Numbered from the stretch's first letter, positions 9,246-18,970 are shown. The stretch is 60,096 nt of DNA from CAZSAT01 sp964604675 (GCA_964604675.1 CAZSAT010000033.1:1-60096), one strand, 5' to 3'. Numbers and translations are program-made. The notes: generated by a model from the letters alone, not told the origin.

Positions 9246-10282
9246 CCGGGCTCCCAGCCCTCCCCGGGGTCCCACCCGCCGTCGGGTCCGCCGAAGGCAC
9301 CGATGTCGGCGCGGCTGCCGTCAGCGTCCTGCTCGTGTTCGGGGCCCGCGTCGATCGCGTCGCTGCCGCTGCCGAGCCGGAAGTCGCCTCCCTCGGCGTC
9401 GACGAAGGCCGGCGTGCCCGTCGTGTCGTTGGGGCCCACCGGCCAGATGGACCCGTCCTGGGTGTCGCTGTCGGCCCAGGGCACGTCGGGGTGCACGAGG
9501 TTGTAGTCGGCCTCGAACGCGTAGCCCCGCGGCTCCATGTAGCGGAAGGCGTAGGGGGCGTCGTCGGGGGTGACCACCAGGTTGCCGTGGAAGTCCCCTT
9601 GCGGCTCGTAGTACCACTCGCCGGCGGGGCCCTCGGAGGCGGTGTTCTGCCAGAGGGTGTTGAAGCGCACCGCTCCCTGGCAGTTCGTGCACACGATGCC
9701 GCCGCCCACGTTGGCGGTGTTCTCCAGCACCAGGTTGTTGTGGGCGATGGCCGTGCCGTGCCGCATGTAGATGCCGCCGGCCACGTTGGCGGAGTTGCCC
9801 ACCACGATGTTGTGGCGGAGGGTCGGTGCAGCGTTCTCGACGAACACGCCGCCGCCGTGCTCGTCGGTGCCCACCCCGTTGGTGAGGGTGAAGCCCTCCA
9901 GCACGGCCGTGGCCGGCTCCTGCGCCCGGATCTGCACCACCGAGTCCCGACCGCCACCGTCCAGGATGGTTGCGAGGGGCCCGGCCACCGACACCAGGCG
10001 GATGCCCTTGCCGTGGAAGTCCACGTTCTCCACGTGCCGTCCGGGCGCGACCCAGATGGTGTCGCCGTCTGCGGCCTCCACGATCGCGTCCTGGATGGTG
10101 TCGAAGTAGAGCGCCTTGTCTTCGATGGTAGCGACCCAGTCCGCGGGCGCGCTGTCGAAGGAAGCCCACGTGTCCGGGCTCCCGGTCTCGGTGGGCAGCG
10201 CGGTCTCGGCGGTGGCGCACACGCCCGAGGCGTTGCGACAGTCCTCGGTCCAGGTGGGCGTGCAGGCGAGCAGGGTCAGCAT
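9242..10282 (-). CDS. Parallel beta-helix lipoprotein
   Basis: A 346-residue surface protein built of right-handed beta-helix (PbH1) coils. Repeated Asn/Gly turns such as NNLVLENTANVGGGI and HNIVVGNSANVAGGI are visible, as is the start common in this group (FDTIQDAIVEAADGDTIWVAPG). Such proteins are typically polysaccharide-binding, lyase-like or adhesive. The end IDAGPEHEQDADGSRADIGAFGG is the usual closing motif of choice-of-anchor beta-helix proteins. The only ATG that fits gives MLTLLA before the lipobox Cys7, a six-residue signal sequence. No ATG, GTG or TTG lies just upstream in frame, although a CTG does. Pectate-lyase activity cannot be judged. Confidence 0.75.
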   Translation of the reverse strand: MLTLLACTPTWTEDCRNASGVCATAETALPTETGSPDTWASFDSAPADWVATIEDKALYFDTIQDAIVEAADGDTIWVAPGRHVENVDFHGKGIRLVSVAGPLATILDGGGRDSVVQIRAQEPATAVLEGFTLTNGVGTDEHGGGVFVENAAPTLRHNIVVGNSANVAGGIYMRHGTAIAHNNLVLENTANVGGGIVCTNCQGAVRFNTLWQNTASEGPAGEWYYEPQGDFHGNLVVTPDDAPYAFRYMEPRGYAFEADYNLVHPDVPWADSDTQDGSIWPVGPNDTTGTPAFVDAEGGDFRLGSGSDAIDAGPEHEQDADGSRADIGAFGGPDGGWDPGEGWEPG

Positions 10283-10368
10283 CGAGGCCAGGATGCCGCG
10301 CGGTCGGCAACGTTGCGCCGCGCTCGGCCGATCCCACGAGCCGCTGGCGCACCCGGTCCGAGGAGGCC

Positions 10369-12414
10369 CTACCGCCGCTCGGAGCGGCGCCGAAACGCCA
10401 GCGGCAGCAGCAGCCACGCGGCGCCCCCGGAGCCGCATCCGTCGGCGGGTGTGACCTCTACCTCGGGCAGGCCGCCGACCCAGATGGGCGAGGACCAGGC
10501 CATGCCACCGTCTTCCTGCACCACCCGGAGCCACACGGCGTGTTCGCCGTCGAAGGCCCACGATCCCCCGTCGTCGAGGTCCCAGGCGTCGGGCCGGGCC
10601 TGGTGGAGGACCCGGCTCGCCTCGGCACCGCGCTCGAGCGCGACCAGGTCCACGGCGGCCAGCGCATCGGTGCCGTGCACCGACCAGCGCAGCTCCGCTT
10701 GGGTGGCCCACAGGCTGCCGCCCGGCTCCGCGGTGCTTCCATCGGGTGCCGTGGCGGTCAGCGCAAGCAGGATGCGCTCGCCGGTCGTCGCGTAGGTCCG
10801 GCGCTCGGCGAGGGCCTCCCAGAGGTCGGCGTGGGTCAGCGCGGGGGCGCGGAACGCGGTGAGCCCGGCCCCGCCCGCGCCGTTGCCTCCGCTGTGGGCT
10901 CCGACCAGGGGGTTGCCCATCCAGCCGTCGTGGTTGTCGGACGCGGCGACGAAGCCCAGGCGGTGCCCCGAGGACAGCGCGGCCAGCACCGCACCCTCCG
11001 GGTCGACGTTCTCGTGCGGCGCGGGGTCCAGGCTGTCGCCCCACTCCGAGTAGATCTCCGCCACGGTCCGTCGCTCGTCGTTCCGTGTGGACCAGTCGAA
11101 GCCGGTGTACGACGAGGCATGGGGCACCACGAGCGTGCGCACGCCGCGCTCGGCCTCCAGGTCCTCGGCCCAGGCGTAGACGCCCCCGGGGCCTTCGAGG
11201 CGTGTGAGCTCGGCCATGCTCGCCAGCGGTGCATCGCACGCGTCGAAGTACAGGTTGTGGTGCCCGAAGTCGCCGTCGGACGCGCCGTTGCCCATCCACT
11301 CGAGCCCGAGCAGGGCCACGTAGGGCGCACGGTCGAGGCTCCGGCAGGCCGCCTGCTGCTCCTCCCAGATGGCGGCGTCCTCCAGCTCGTAGGGGCCCGT
11401 GGCCGCCGAAGCCTTCACGCTGTGGCAGCCGACGTCGTAGCCCATCACGTCGCGAGCGTAGGCGTGGTTCTCGTGCACGAGGTCGCCCTGGTCGTCGCGG
11501 TGGCTGTGGCCGTGGTGCACGTGGATGTCTCCCCAGTAGAGCGACTGTTCCGGCGCTTCGTCGGTGACCAGGATCGGGTTGCTCAGGCCCTCGAGTCCGC
11601 CCGCGGTCGCCGGGATGCGGTGCACCCCTGGGGTCGCCGCGGTCACCTCCACGTCGACCCAGCCGGCGTGCGGCGGCGTGAGGACCACGGTGGACCCCGC
11701 GACCTCCACCTCGGCGCTCCACGCCGTCGTGGGGTTGCCGAGCTCGTCCAGCGGCGCGACCTTCACGCGGAAGGGCTGTCCCGTCACCGCCTGGGACGGC
11801 GCGGCCACGTGCAAGAGGGTGGGCGTGGGCCGAGCCACCACGTCGAAGGTGGGCGCCGGCTCGACCGCGGCCCAGACCCCGGCCCGCTCGACGAAGCTGC
11901 GCCAGGCCACGCGGGTGAAGGCGCGATCCGGGGTCTGGTGGCCGCAACCACCTCCCCCCACCGTGTCGCCGAAGCGGACGGTGAGGGTGTCACCGAGCTG
12001 CAGCGCGCCCTCCGTCACCGTGACCTCGGTCCAGGCGTAGGCGTGGATCGCCTGTTGCCCCGTGCTCCGGCCGACCGACAGGCTGGCCGCGCCGTCGGTG
12101 CTCGCGGTGACCAGGGAGCGCGACGGCCCCTCGCCGGTCTCGAGCGGTGTGCAGTGCTCGGCGGCCAGGCGCGGCAGGCCCCAGCGGGTCCAGCGGATGC
12201 CTTGGAACAGCGGGTCCTCGATGCGGACCCGGTCGCCCACGCCCAGTCCCCCGACGCCGACCGTGTAGGTGTAGTCCAGGGTGAGCTTGGTCTGGACCTC
12301 GACCACGTCGGGCGAGACGGTGGCGCTGCCCCCGTCGACGAGGTGCAGGGCGGGCGGCTCCGTCCACGTGCCCCCGGCGTCCAGGCAAGCCAGCAGGGTG
12401 GGGGCGACGAACAC
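10369..12414 (-). CDS. DUF3604-like secreted protein with a PHP-type metal site and MYXO-CTERM-like tail
   Basis: A 681-residue protein. The N-terminal third contains beta-rich Ig-like segments. The rest resembles DUF3604 (PHP-like phosphoesterase fold), with the hallmark LYWGDIHVHHGHS, VVPHASS and ASDNHDGWMG, all rich in metal-binding His/Asp. The C-terminus (CGSGGAAWLLLPLAF then RRRSERR) is a Cys-Gly motif, hydrophobic helix and Arg cluster, as in MYXO-CTERM sorting signals. I chose GTG 12414, which has AGGA nine bases upstream and gives MFVAPTLLA before a lipobox-like Cys10. The protein may thus carry both an N-terminal lipid anchor and a C-terminal sorting signal, which is odd. A -10-like TACCGT lies upstream. 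Enzyme activity is unproven. Confidence 0.7.
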   Translation of the reverse strand: MFVAPTLLACLDAGGTWTEPPALHLVDGGSATVSPDVVEVQTKLTLDYTYTVGVGGLGVGDRVRIEDPLFQGIRWTRWGLPRLAAEHCTPLETGEGPSRSLVTASTDGAASLSVGRSTGQQAIHAYAWTEVTVTEGALQLGDTLTVRFGDTVGGGGCGHQTPDRAFTRVAWRSFVERAGVWAAVEPAPTFDVVARPTPTLLHVAAPSQAVTGQPFRVKVAPLDELGNPTTAWSAEVEVAGSTVVLTPPHAGWVDVEVTAATPGVHRIPATAGGLEGLSNPILVTDEAPEQSLYWGDIHVHHGHSHRDDQGDLVHENHAYARDVMGYDVGCHSVKASAATGPYELEDAAIWEEQQAACRSLDRAPYVALLGLEWMGNGASDGDFGHHNLYFDACDAPLASMAELTRLEGPGGVYAWAEDLEAERGVRTLVVPHASSYTGFDWSTRNDERRTVAEIYSEWGDSLDPAPHENVDPEGAVLAALSSGHRLGFVAASDNHDGWMGNPLVGAHSGGNGAGGAGLTAFRAPALTHADLWEALAERRTYATTGERILLALTATAPDGSTAEPGGSLWATQAELRWSVHGTDALAAVDLVALERGAEASRVLHQARPDAWDLDDGGSWAFDGEHAVWLRVVQEDGGMAWSSPIWVGGLPEVEVTPADGCGSGGAAWLLLPLAFRRRSERR

Positions 12415-12471
12415 GCTGGCTTCCTGGGAGTCCGACCACGGTAGCTGGGCGCCCCGGTCCGTGCAGACGCT

Positions 12472-13530
12472 ATGAGCACCGAGATGCCCACCACCCTGCA
12501 CCGACCGGCCCCCGTCGACCCCCGCACCGCGGAGCCGGTCGACCGGCACGCGGACCCGCTCTGGGCAGCGGATCAGCTCCTCGCCGGGCGCCGGCTCGGC
12601 GTGACCGACCACTACAGCACCGGCGCGGAGATCCTGGCGGCGCTGGAACGCAGGCTGCCCGCGCCTCCGTACACCGCGCCCTACGCCGTCCGGCAGGAGC
12701 ACCGCCAGTGGCTGCGTCGCGCGGGGCTGAACCTGATCGTGCCCGTGCGTCACCACCGACTCGCGCTTCCGGGGTCCCGTGCGATCCCCCTGCTGCGCGA
12801 CCTCTACGGCGAGCTCGCCGACTTCCACCTGCCCCTGCTCCAGGCCCAGGAGCTCCACAGCGCCGGGCAGCGCTACGAGCAGGGCGTCCACCTCGCGGTC
12901 CTCGGCCACCGCCTGCACCCCTTCTACGGCACCTACGCGCCCACGCGCACCGAGCACCTCGCGCTCTTCGGCACCTGGCTCAGCGCCTACGACGGTGCGC
13001 GCGCCCGCGCGGTCGACGTGGGCACGGGCTGCGGCGTGCTCGCCTTGATGCTGGCCAAGGCGGGCTTCGAGCACGTGCTCGCGACCGACGAGAACCCGAA
13101 CGCGGTGGAGAGCGTGCGGCGCGAGCTGGCGCGTCTGGACCCGCGTCCGCCGGTCGAGCCGCTCGACGCGGATCTCCTGGGTACGGACCCGGGGGAGGTG
13201 GACCTCGTGGTCTTCAACCCGCCGTGGGTCCGAGGCGAAGCGGAGGGGCTGCTCGACCGCGCGTTGGTGTACCGGCGAGGGCTGTTCGAGCGCTTCTTCA
13301 CCCAGGCGCTCGGTGCCCTGACGCCGCACGGCCGGATCGTGCTGGTGTTCTCCAACGTCCAGACCCTGGTCCAGCCGGACGAACCCCACCCCCTCGAGGC
13401 CGAGCTGGCCCGGGGTCGGCTGCAGCTCGTCGAGAAGCTCACCCGGAAGATGAAGGGCAGCAAGGGACCGGACGGGCGGCGGCGCACGACCCGGGAGCGG
13501 GTGGAGATCTGGGTCTTCGCCCCGGCCTGA
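12472..13530 (+). CDS. Class I SAM-dependent methyltransferase (PrmC/HemK-like)
   Basis: A 352-residue protein. The C-terminal half is a Rossmann methyltransferase with motif I VDVGTGCGVLAL and the NPPW form of the NPPY catalytic motif (VVFNPPWV). That motif is typical of enzymes methylating amide or exocyclic amino nitrogens in proteins, DNA or rRNA. The N-terminal 170 residues are not a known release-factor methyltransferase domain, so it is probably not PrmC itself. A basic tail (KMKGSKGPDGRRRTTRERVE) suggests contact with nucleic acid. The gene is divergent from the DUF3604-like gene with 57 bases between them. ATG 12472 is preferred; an in-frame ATG at 12484 is also possible. Confidence 0.75.
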   Translation: MSTEMPTTLHRPAPVDPRTAEPVDRHADPLWAADQLLAGRRLGVTDHYSTGAEILAALERRLPAPPYTAPYAVRQEHRQWLRRAGLNLIVPVRHHRLALPGSRAIPLLRDLYGELADFHLPLLQAQELHSAGQRYEQGVHLAVLGHRLHPFYGTYAPTRTEHLALFGTWLSAYDGARARAVDVGTGCGVLALMLAKAGFEHVLATDENPNAVESVRRELARLDPRPPVEPLDADLLGTDPGEVDLVVFNPPWVRGEAEGLLDRALVYRRGLFERFFTQALGALTPHGRIVLVFSNVQTLVQPDEPHPLEAELARGRLQLVEKLTRKMKGSKGPDGRRRTTRERVEIWVFAPA

Positions 13531-13570
13531 GCCCGAGGGCAGCGGCCGCCGCGCTTCCCAGGGCGCGGCC

Positions 13571-13579
13571 TGCCATGAT
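13571..13579 (+). promoter_or_regulatory. Putative extended -10 (TGCCATGAT), leaderless arrangement
   Basis: TGCCATGAT ends six bases before ATG 13586, so transcription would start at or next to the start codon. No ribosome-binding site is seen. One of six similar arrangements in this window. Confidence 0.35.
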
Positions 13580-13585
13580 GCAGCC

Positions 13586-14560
13586 ATGCGGCGCTTGCTC
13601 TTCGCGTTGGTTCCCTTGGTGGCGTTGCTGCTGCTGGTCGAGCTGGGCGCGTTCTTCGTCGCGAGGTCCGGCGCCGCCCAGCGCGAGCCGGATCCGCTCT
13701 TGCACGAGCGCATGCGCCTCCCGGTGCGCATGGCGACCCCCGATGGCCCCGGACCCACGGTGGTGTGCGTCGGGGACTCGTGGACCTTCGGCTTCGGCGT
13801 GGACGAGGAGCTCTCGTACCCCTCCCAGCTCCACGCGAAGCTTTCGGAGCGCGGCCTCGACGACGCGCTGGTGGTCAACCTCGGCAACCCCGGAGCGAGC
13901 CCGGTCCGCGCGGCCCGGGCCCTCGCCCGGTACCTGCAGGAGTTCGACGCGGACCTGATCGTCTGGCTCGCCGGGGCGAACACGCCCACCGTGCGCGCGG
14001 CCGCGGAGGACCACCGCCCCCACCTCCGCTTCCGCTGGGCGCGTGGGGTGCTGCGGTCCCTGGCCAGCTACCGCCTGCTGTCGCAGGCCGCGGCACGCGC
14101 TCGGCTCGAGGCCGACAGCTACCTCCGCGACGCCGCCAGCGCACAGGAGGAGCTGGTGGTCCCGAACGCGCACAGGCCGCCCCCGATGGAGCTCGAGCGC
14201 CTGAGCATCGACAGCGTGCACAAGAACCTGGTGAGGCTCGCCGACCTCGGGGATGCCTACGACGTCGACACGTTGGTGCTCACCTACGCGCTGCCGACCG
14301 AGCTGGGATCCGGCGAGCGATCGCCGGGCGAGGCCTACCGGAGGGTGAACGCTGCCAGCCGGGACGCGGCCCACGCCAGCGGGCATCCCGTGCTGGACCT
14401 CGAGCGGCTCTACGAGGCGGCAGGGATGCCGGCCGACGAGGCCCTGCTGCACGGCACGGAGCGCCTGAGCCACGAGCTGCTCGACCTCCACCCCAGCGCG
14501 GCGGGCTACGCCCTCATCGCGGACGCGGTGGCGGACGAGGTCGCGCCCCGCCTGCGCTGA
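13586..14560 (+). CDS. Membrane-anchored SGNH/GDSL-family hydrolase or acyltransferase
   Basis: A 324-residue protein with one N-terminal membrane segment (LLFALVPLVALLLLVELGAFF). An SGNH fold follows: block I VGDSW (Ser about 65), block III-like WLAGAN, and block V DLHPSAAGY with the Asp and His. SGNH enzymes remove or transfer acyl groups, often acetyl on polysaccharides. The GDSW form is seen in AlgX-like O-acetyltransferase domains, but that is only a similarity. The active site would face the periplasm. It ends three bases from the converging helicase gene. A second, larger SGNH protein lies at 22391. Confidence 0.75.
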   Translation: MRRLLFALVPLVALLLLVELGAFFVARSGAAQREPDPLLHERMRLPVRMATPDGPGPTVVCVGDSWTFGFGVDEELSYPSQLHAKLSERGLDDALVVNLGNPGASPVRAARALARYLQEFDADLIVWLAGANTPTVRAAAEDHRPHLRFRWARGVLRSLASYRLLSQAAARARLEADSYLRDAASAQEELVVPNAHRPPPMELERLSIDSVHKNLVRLADLGDAYDVDTLVLTYALPTELGSGERSPGEAYRRVNAASRDAAHASGHPVLDLERLYEAAGMPADEALLHGTERLSHELLDLHPSAAGYALIADAVADEVAPRLR

Positions 14561-14563
14561 TGG

Positions 14564-16153
14564 TCAGCGTCCCCCTGGTCCGTGCTCCCGGAAGAGCGCC
14601 TCGCGTTCCTCGGCGCTCCCACCGGCCCGGGCCGACTGCACGGCCACGCTGCCGAGGCGCTGCACCTCGTAGTCCACGGCCTCCACGGCGGCCTCCGCGC
14701 TCGAGAAGCGCGCCACCTGCTCGCCGTCGACGCGCACGATCCAGTTCTTGCCGCCCTTGCGGCCGGCATGCTTCAGCACGAGCGCCGTGGTGCGACGGCC
14801 GCGACGCTGGTGGCTGGCGTTGCGTGCGTAGACCAGCGCCACCCCCGCCGAGCCCAGCGACTGCCAGCCGAAGCCGGAGATCGCCTGCACCTCGTCGTCG
14901 ACCGCGAGCTTGAGCGGGTCGAAGCCCGCGGCCCGGCGGCGGATCTCGTCGAGGGTGATCGTGCCCGCCTCGATCTCGAAGCCGGGGTGGTCGAAGGCGA
15001 TCTGCTGCAGCACGGCGTGGGCCTCGCCCAGCTCTTCGCCGCGCAGGTCCAGGTTCCTCGGCAGGCCGGCCAGGCTCGGTAAGGACACCAGGTCCAGCTC
15101 GCTGGCATCGACGAAGTCGAGCACCAGGCAGTCGGTCTTGCCGGGCGCGAGCCGGGTGCCGCGGCCCACGCACTGGGCGTAGAGGCCCTCGGAGCGCGTG
15201 GGGCGGGCCATGGCGACGCACGAGATGCTGGGCTCGTCGAAGCCCTCGGTGAGCACCCCGACGTTGGTGACCGCGTCGAGGCGCCCGGTGGCGAGGTCGC
15301 GCAGCACCCGTGCCCTGGCGGTCTTCTCCAGGTTGCCGTGCACCACGCCCGCCCGGATGCCCAGGGCGTTCAGCGCTCGGGCCAGGTGGATGGCGTGGCG
15401 CACGGTCACGCAGAAGACCACGGTGCGGCGGTCGCGCGCGAGCTCCTGGATCGAGCGGGCCACCAGGGCGTTCCGGTCCTCGATGTCCACCGCTTCGGCG
15501 AGCTCTTCCACGTCGAAGTCGCCGCGGCCCGCGGTCACGCCGCGCAGGTCGGCGGCGGTGGCGATGCGGAGCCCGCGGAGCCTGGCCAGGTAGCCATCGG
15601 CGATCATGTCGGGCAGGGAGCGGGTGTAGACCACCTGCTCGAACACCGCGTCGAGCCCCTGTCCGTCGCCGCGGGCCGTGGTCGCCGTGAAGCCCAGCAG
15701 GGTGCCGGTCCAGCCCGCGTCGAAGGCGCCGAGGGCGCGCAGCACCCGCTGGTTGTCCTCCGCCGGCGCGTGGTGGCACTCGTCGTACACGACCAGGCCG
15801 AAGTCGTGGCTCGCGCACAGGCGGTCCAGGCGCTCGGGGCGCAAGGAGCGGATCGAGGCCACGACCACCCGGGCTTCGCTCGCGGCGACCTGGTCGGCTT
15901 GTTCGACGGCCACCGCGTCCTCGTCCTGCAGGGCGCGGGCGATCTTGTCGCGGGCCTGCTGGACCAGCTCGGCCCGGTGGGCCAGGACCAGCACGGGCCT
16001 CCGCGCGAGCCGCGCCAGCTCGGCGAAGATCACGGTCTTGCCCGACCCGGTCGGCAGGCACACGACCAGGCGGCGGGTGCCGGCCCGACGCGCTCGCAGC
16101 ACGGCGTCGATCGCCTCGCGTTGGTAGGGCCGGAGTCGGAAGCGCGTGGTCAT
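14564..16153 (-). CDS. Superfamily II DEAD/DEAH-box helicase
   Basis: A 529-residue cytoplasmic helicase. Motif Q-like LRPYQREAIDA, Walker A TGSGKT (35-40), DECH (about 124-127), FTATTARGDG (motif III region), VGVLTEGFD and QCVGRGTR (motif VI) are all present. It resembles the SSL2/RAD25-type or YejH/RadD helicases of DNA repair, and RadD is the nearest guess. The last 130 residues are an extra C-terminal domain with an Arg-rich patch. ATG 16153 is used; a weak TTGAAG/TACTCG pair lies just upstream, again very near the start codon. The neighbours are unrelated. Confidence 0.85.
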   Translation of the reverse strand: MTTRFRLRPYQREAIDAVLRARRAGTRRLVVCLPTGSGKTVIFAELARLARRPVLVLAHRAELVQQARDKIARALQDEDAVAVEQADQVAASEARVVVASIRSLRPERLDRLCASHDFGLVVYDECHHAPAEDNQRVLRALGAFDAGWTGTLLGFTATTARGDGQGLDAVFEQVVYTRSLPDMIADGYLARLRGLRIATAADLRGVTAGRGDFDVEELAEAVDIEDRNALVARSIQELARDRRTVVFCVTVRHAIHLARALNALGIRAGVVHGNLEKTARARVLRDLATGRLDAVTNVGVLTEGFDEPSISCVAMARPTRSEGLYAQCVGRGTRLAPGKTDCLVLDFVDASELDLVSLPSLAGLPRNLDLRGEELGEAHAVLQQIAFDHPGFEIEAGTITLDEIRRRAAGFDPLKLAVDDEVQAISGFGWQSLGSAGVALVYARNASHQRRGRRTTALVLKHAGRKGGKNWIVRVDGEQVARFSSAEAAVEAVDYEVQRLGSVAVQSARAGGSAEEREALFREHGPGGR

Positions 16154-16209
16154 CGCGGCACGAGTAGCCACCTGCGGGGGAGCTTCAAGCCGGACGCGTG
16201 CCCGTCGAC

Positions 16210-17793
16210 CTACGAGGCGGCGTTCCTCACGTCGGGGCGCGCCACCGTGGCGAGCGCTGCCATGAGCCGCGTGTAGTCGAAGGGCTTGGGCACCACGGGG
16301 TTGTCGATCGCATCGAGGAAGTCGGTGAGGTCCCGGTCGATCACCCCGCCGGTCATGAAGACCATGTTGTGCTCGTCGCCCTGCCCCAGCACGCGCAAGG
16401 CCTCGTACACGTCGCGGCCCGTGAGCACCGGCATCATCACGTCGCAGAGCAGCACGTCGAAGGGCTCCCCGCGCTCCACGATGGCGACCGCCTCGGCGCC
16501 GTCGGTGACCGCGATGATGTCCATGTCCTTCAGCACCCCGCGCAGCGCGCGCACCACCAGGGGGTCGTCGTCGCAGATCAGCACGCGGCACCCGACGAGC
16601 GCCATGGGGCCGGCCTTCACCGGCATCGGCTCCATCGTGCCCACCGCCGACGGCGGGAAGATCATGCGGACCGTGGTCCCCTCGTCTTCGGCGCTCTCGA
16701 TCTCCAGCCGACCGCCGAAGCTGGCCACCAGCCGGGTGCACACCGACAGGCCCAGGCCGCTCCCGACGCCCACCTCGCGTGTGCTGAAGAAGGGGAGCTG
16801 CGCCTTCGCCAGCACGTCCTCGTCCATGCCGCAGCCGTTGTCCCGCACCGACACCTGCACGCCGCCGAGCTCGTCGCAGCAGGCCTCGATGCGGATCACG
16901 TTCTCCTCGGCCCAGCCGGTCTCGTAGGCGAGCGCGGCGTTGATGACGAGGTTGAGCAGCACCTGGTGCAGCCGGGCCCGGTCGCCGATCACCGAAGGGC
17001 AGCCCTCGTCGACGTGCACGAGCACCTGGGCCTTGTGGCGGGTCTGCGGCATCGCCACCCGGGCCACGGCGTCGGCCAGCTCGGCCAGGTCGACCAGCTG
17101 TCGCGTCGGCTCGGGGGACCGACCGAGGGCGGAGAGGTCGCCGGTGATGGTGGCGATGCGGTCGAGTCCGTCGGCCACCTCGTCGACCAGGCGGCGGAGC
17201 TCGACGTCCGAGAGGTAGCGCTCCTCCTCGCGGAGCGCGACCCGCGCCAGCTGCTCGCAGTTCACCCGGATGTAGGTCAACGGATTGTTGATCTCGTGGG
17301 CCACGCCCGCGGCGAGCTGGCCCAGCGTGGCCATGCGGTCCGACCTCAACAGGGCCACGTCGGCCTCGGCCTCGACCCTGGCCGTGGTGGCCGCGTCGTG
17401 GGCGGTGACCGCCTGCCGGCGGCTCATCTCCCANNNNNNNNNNNNNNNNNNNNNNNNNNNNNNNNNNNNNNNNNNNNNNNNNNNNNNNNNNNNNNNNNNN
17501 NNNNNNNNNNNNNNNNNNNNNNNNNNNNNNNNNCCGGCGACCGCCACCTGCCTGGGCGAACGCGCCAGCGCGGCGCACCCCACCGACACCACCAGGATGA
17601 GCTCGGCCATGGCCAACAGCTCGGTCCAGCCGGACGCCGCGAACTGGAGCGCGCGGACCAGCGCGAGCAGGGCGAGCACGCACGCCGCGAAGCGAACGGT
17701 CCGCGCCCGGCGGCGGAGCTCGACCGGGTCTTCGAGCGGTCGCAGGAGCTCGGCGATCACATCCATGGCGCCTCGGGTCGCTTCCTGGACCAT
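16210..17793 (-). CDS. Hybrid sensor histidine kinase with C-terminal receiver, interrupted by an assembly gap
   Basis: The N-terminal part (before the gap) has at least two membrane helices (FAACVLALLALVRAL and LLAMAELILVVSVGCAAL), and more may lie in the gap. After the gap come a coiled segment, a HisKA domain with VAHEINNPL (the phosphorylated His), and an HATPase with NLVINAAL, NGCGM and GSGLGLSV. A receiver with CDDDP and the phosphoacceptor Asp in LLCDVMMP follows. ATG 17793 is preceded by AGGGAG at good spacing. The 100-N gap (17434-17533) is a placeholder, so the true length is unknown although the frame stays open on both sides. The sensed signal and the downstream partner are not evident. 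Confidence 0.88.
   Translation of the reverse strand: MVQEATRGAMDVIAELLRPLEDPVELRRRARTVRFAACVLALLALVRALQFAASGWTELLAMAELILVVSVGCAALARSPRQVAVAXXXXXXXXXXXXXXXXXXXXXXXXXXXXXXXXXXWEMSRRQAVTAHDAATTARVEAEADVALLRSDRMATLGQLAAGVAHEINNPLTYIRVNCEQLARVALREEERYLSDVELRRLVDEVADGLDRIATITGDLSALGRSPEPTRQLVDLAELADAVARVAMPQTRHKAQVLVHVDEGCPSVIGDRARLHQVLLNLVINAALAYETGWAEENVIRIEACCDELGGVQVSVRDNGCGMDEDVLAKAQLPFFSTREVGVGSGLGLSVCTRLVASFGGRLEIESAEDEGTTVRMIFPPSAVGTMEPMPVKAGPMALVGCRVLICDDDPLVVRALRGVLKDMDIIAVTDGAEAVAIVERGEPFDVLLCDVMMPVLTGRDVYEALRVLGQGDEHNMVFMTGGVIDRDLTDFLDAIDNPVVPKPFDYTRLMAALATVARPDVRNAAS
17434..17533. other. Assembly gap of exactly 100 N inside the hybrid kinase gene
   Basis: A placeholder of unknown real length. 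It removes the junction between the membrane part and the coiled-coil/HisKA part of the kinase. Confidence 0.99.
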
Positions 17794-17893
17794 CTCATGC
17801 TCCCTGAATCGGACACTCCCACGTTCGGCTTTAGGGATCCAGGCGCTCCCTGGTGCGTCGCCTCGAACCCTGCAGGCGCGGTTACGCCCTCGC

Positions 17894-18970
17894 ATGCCCC
17901 AGCTCGTGTCGCCTCTCCCGGAAGGCCCCCTGGACATCATCGGCGACGTGCACGGCGAGCTCGCCGCGCTCGACCGCCTGCTGGCACGCCTCGGCTGTGA
18001 CCCGCACGCCGGCCGCGCCGAGCGCCCGTTGATCTTCGTGGGCGACCTCGTCGATCGCGGCCCCGACAGCCCGGGGGTGGTGCGCCGGGTGCACCAGCTC
18101 GCCGAGGCGGGGCTGGCCTGGTGCGTGGCTGGGAACCACGAGCTGAACCTGCTGATGGACGAGGCCAAGGAGGGCAACGGGTGGTTCTTCGGCCACGACG
18201 ACGCCTACCCGTGGCGACGGACGGGCGGGGTGGAGCGCCGGCCTTTCGACAGCGAGCCCGTCACCGATCTTCAGGAGCGCGCGGACCTGCGGAGCTTCCT
18301 GGCCGGCCTGCCGCTGGCCCTGGAGCGCCCCGACCTGCGAGTGGTGCACGCGTGCTGGGATGCGGCCGGCCTGAGCGCCTTGCCCGACCAGGGCGACCTC
18401 GCGCCCCTCGCCCGCAGCTACCAGGCGGCCCTGCAGGCCGAGCTCGTCGCGCGCGGCGACCTGCAGCGCTCCCGGGCCGAGCGCGCGGCCTTCGCCGACC
18501 TGCGCGACCCGGAGGTCCGGCCCGACGTGGACCTGCCCGGCATGCGCGCGGTGTCGCTCGCCCAGCAGGCCCGCAACCCCTTGAAGGTGCTCACCTCCGG
18601 GCAGGAGGAGGCGATCGACGCGGAGCGCTTCTTCTACGTCGGCGGGAAGTGGCGCGTGGTGCAGCGGAGCCGCTGGTGGTCGAGCTACCGCGACGAGGCC
18701 GCGGTGGTGGTCGGTCACTACTGGCGGCGACGAGGGACGTCGGACCCGGAGAAGCACGACCTCTGGGACGAGGTGCCGCCGTTTGGGTGGGCGGGGCCGC
18801 GGGGCAACGTGTTCTGCGTGGACTACAGCGTGGGCCGGCGCTTCGTCGAGCGGTGGGGCGGGAGCACGCGCTTCGCGGGCGGGCTGGCGGCGCTGCGTTG
18901 GCCGGAGCGCGTCCTGGTCTTCGACGATCGGGAGGAGCCGGTGGAGACCACCGGCTTCGGGGGTCGCTGA
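17894..18970 (+). CDS. Calcineurin-like metallophosphoesterase (PrpE/ApaH type)
   Basis: A 358-residue cytoplasmic phosphatase with the full metal-site set: IIGDVHGE, GDLVDRGPDS and GNHE near the N-terminus, with later His residues (VVHACWD and VVVGHYW). This matches the Ser/Thr-phosphatase/diadenosine-tetraphosphatase group, whose members act on phosphoproteins or dinucleotides; the substrate cannot be chosen from the sequence. ATG 17894 begins MPQLVSPLPEGPLDIIGDVHG. The gene is divergent from the hybrid kinase with 100 bases between them and has no strong ribosome-binding site. Confidence 0.85.
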   Translation: MPQLVSPLPEGPLDIIGDVHGELAALDRLLARLGCDPHAGRAERPLIFVGDLVDRGPDSPGVVRRVHQLAEAGLAWCVAGNHELNLLMDEAKEGNGWFFGHDDAYPWRRTGGVERRPFDSEPVTDLQERADLRSFLAGLPLALERPDLRVVHACWDAAGLSALPDQGDLAPLARSYQAALQAELVARGDLQRSRAERAAFADLRDPEVRPDVDLPGMRAVSLAQQARNPLKVLTSGQEEAIDAERFFYVGGKWRVVQRSRWWSSYRDEAAVVVGHYWRRRGTSDPEKHDLWDEVPPFGWAGPRGNVFCVDYSVGRRFVERWGGSTRFAGGLAALRWPERVLVFDDREEPVETTGFGGR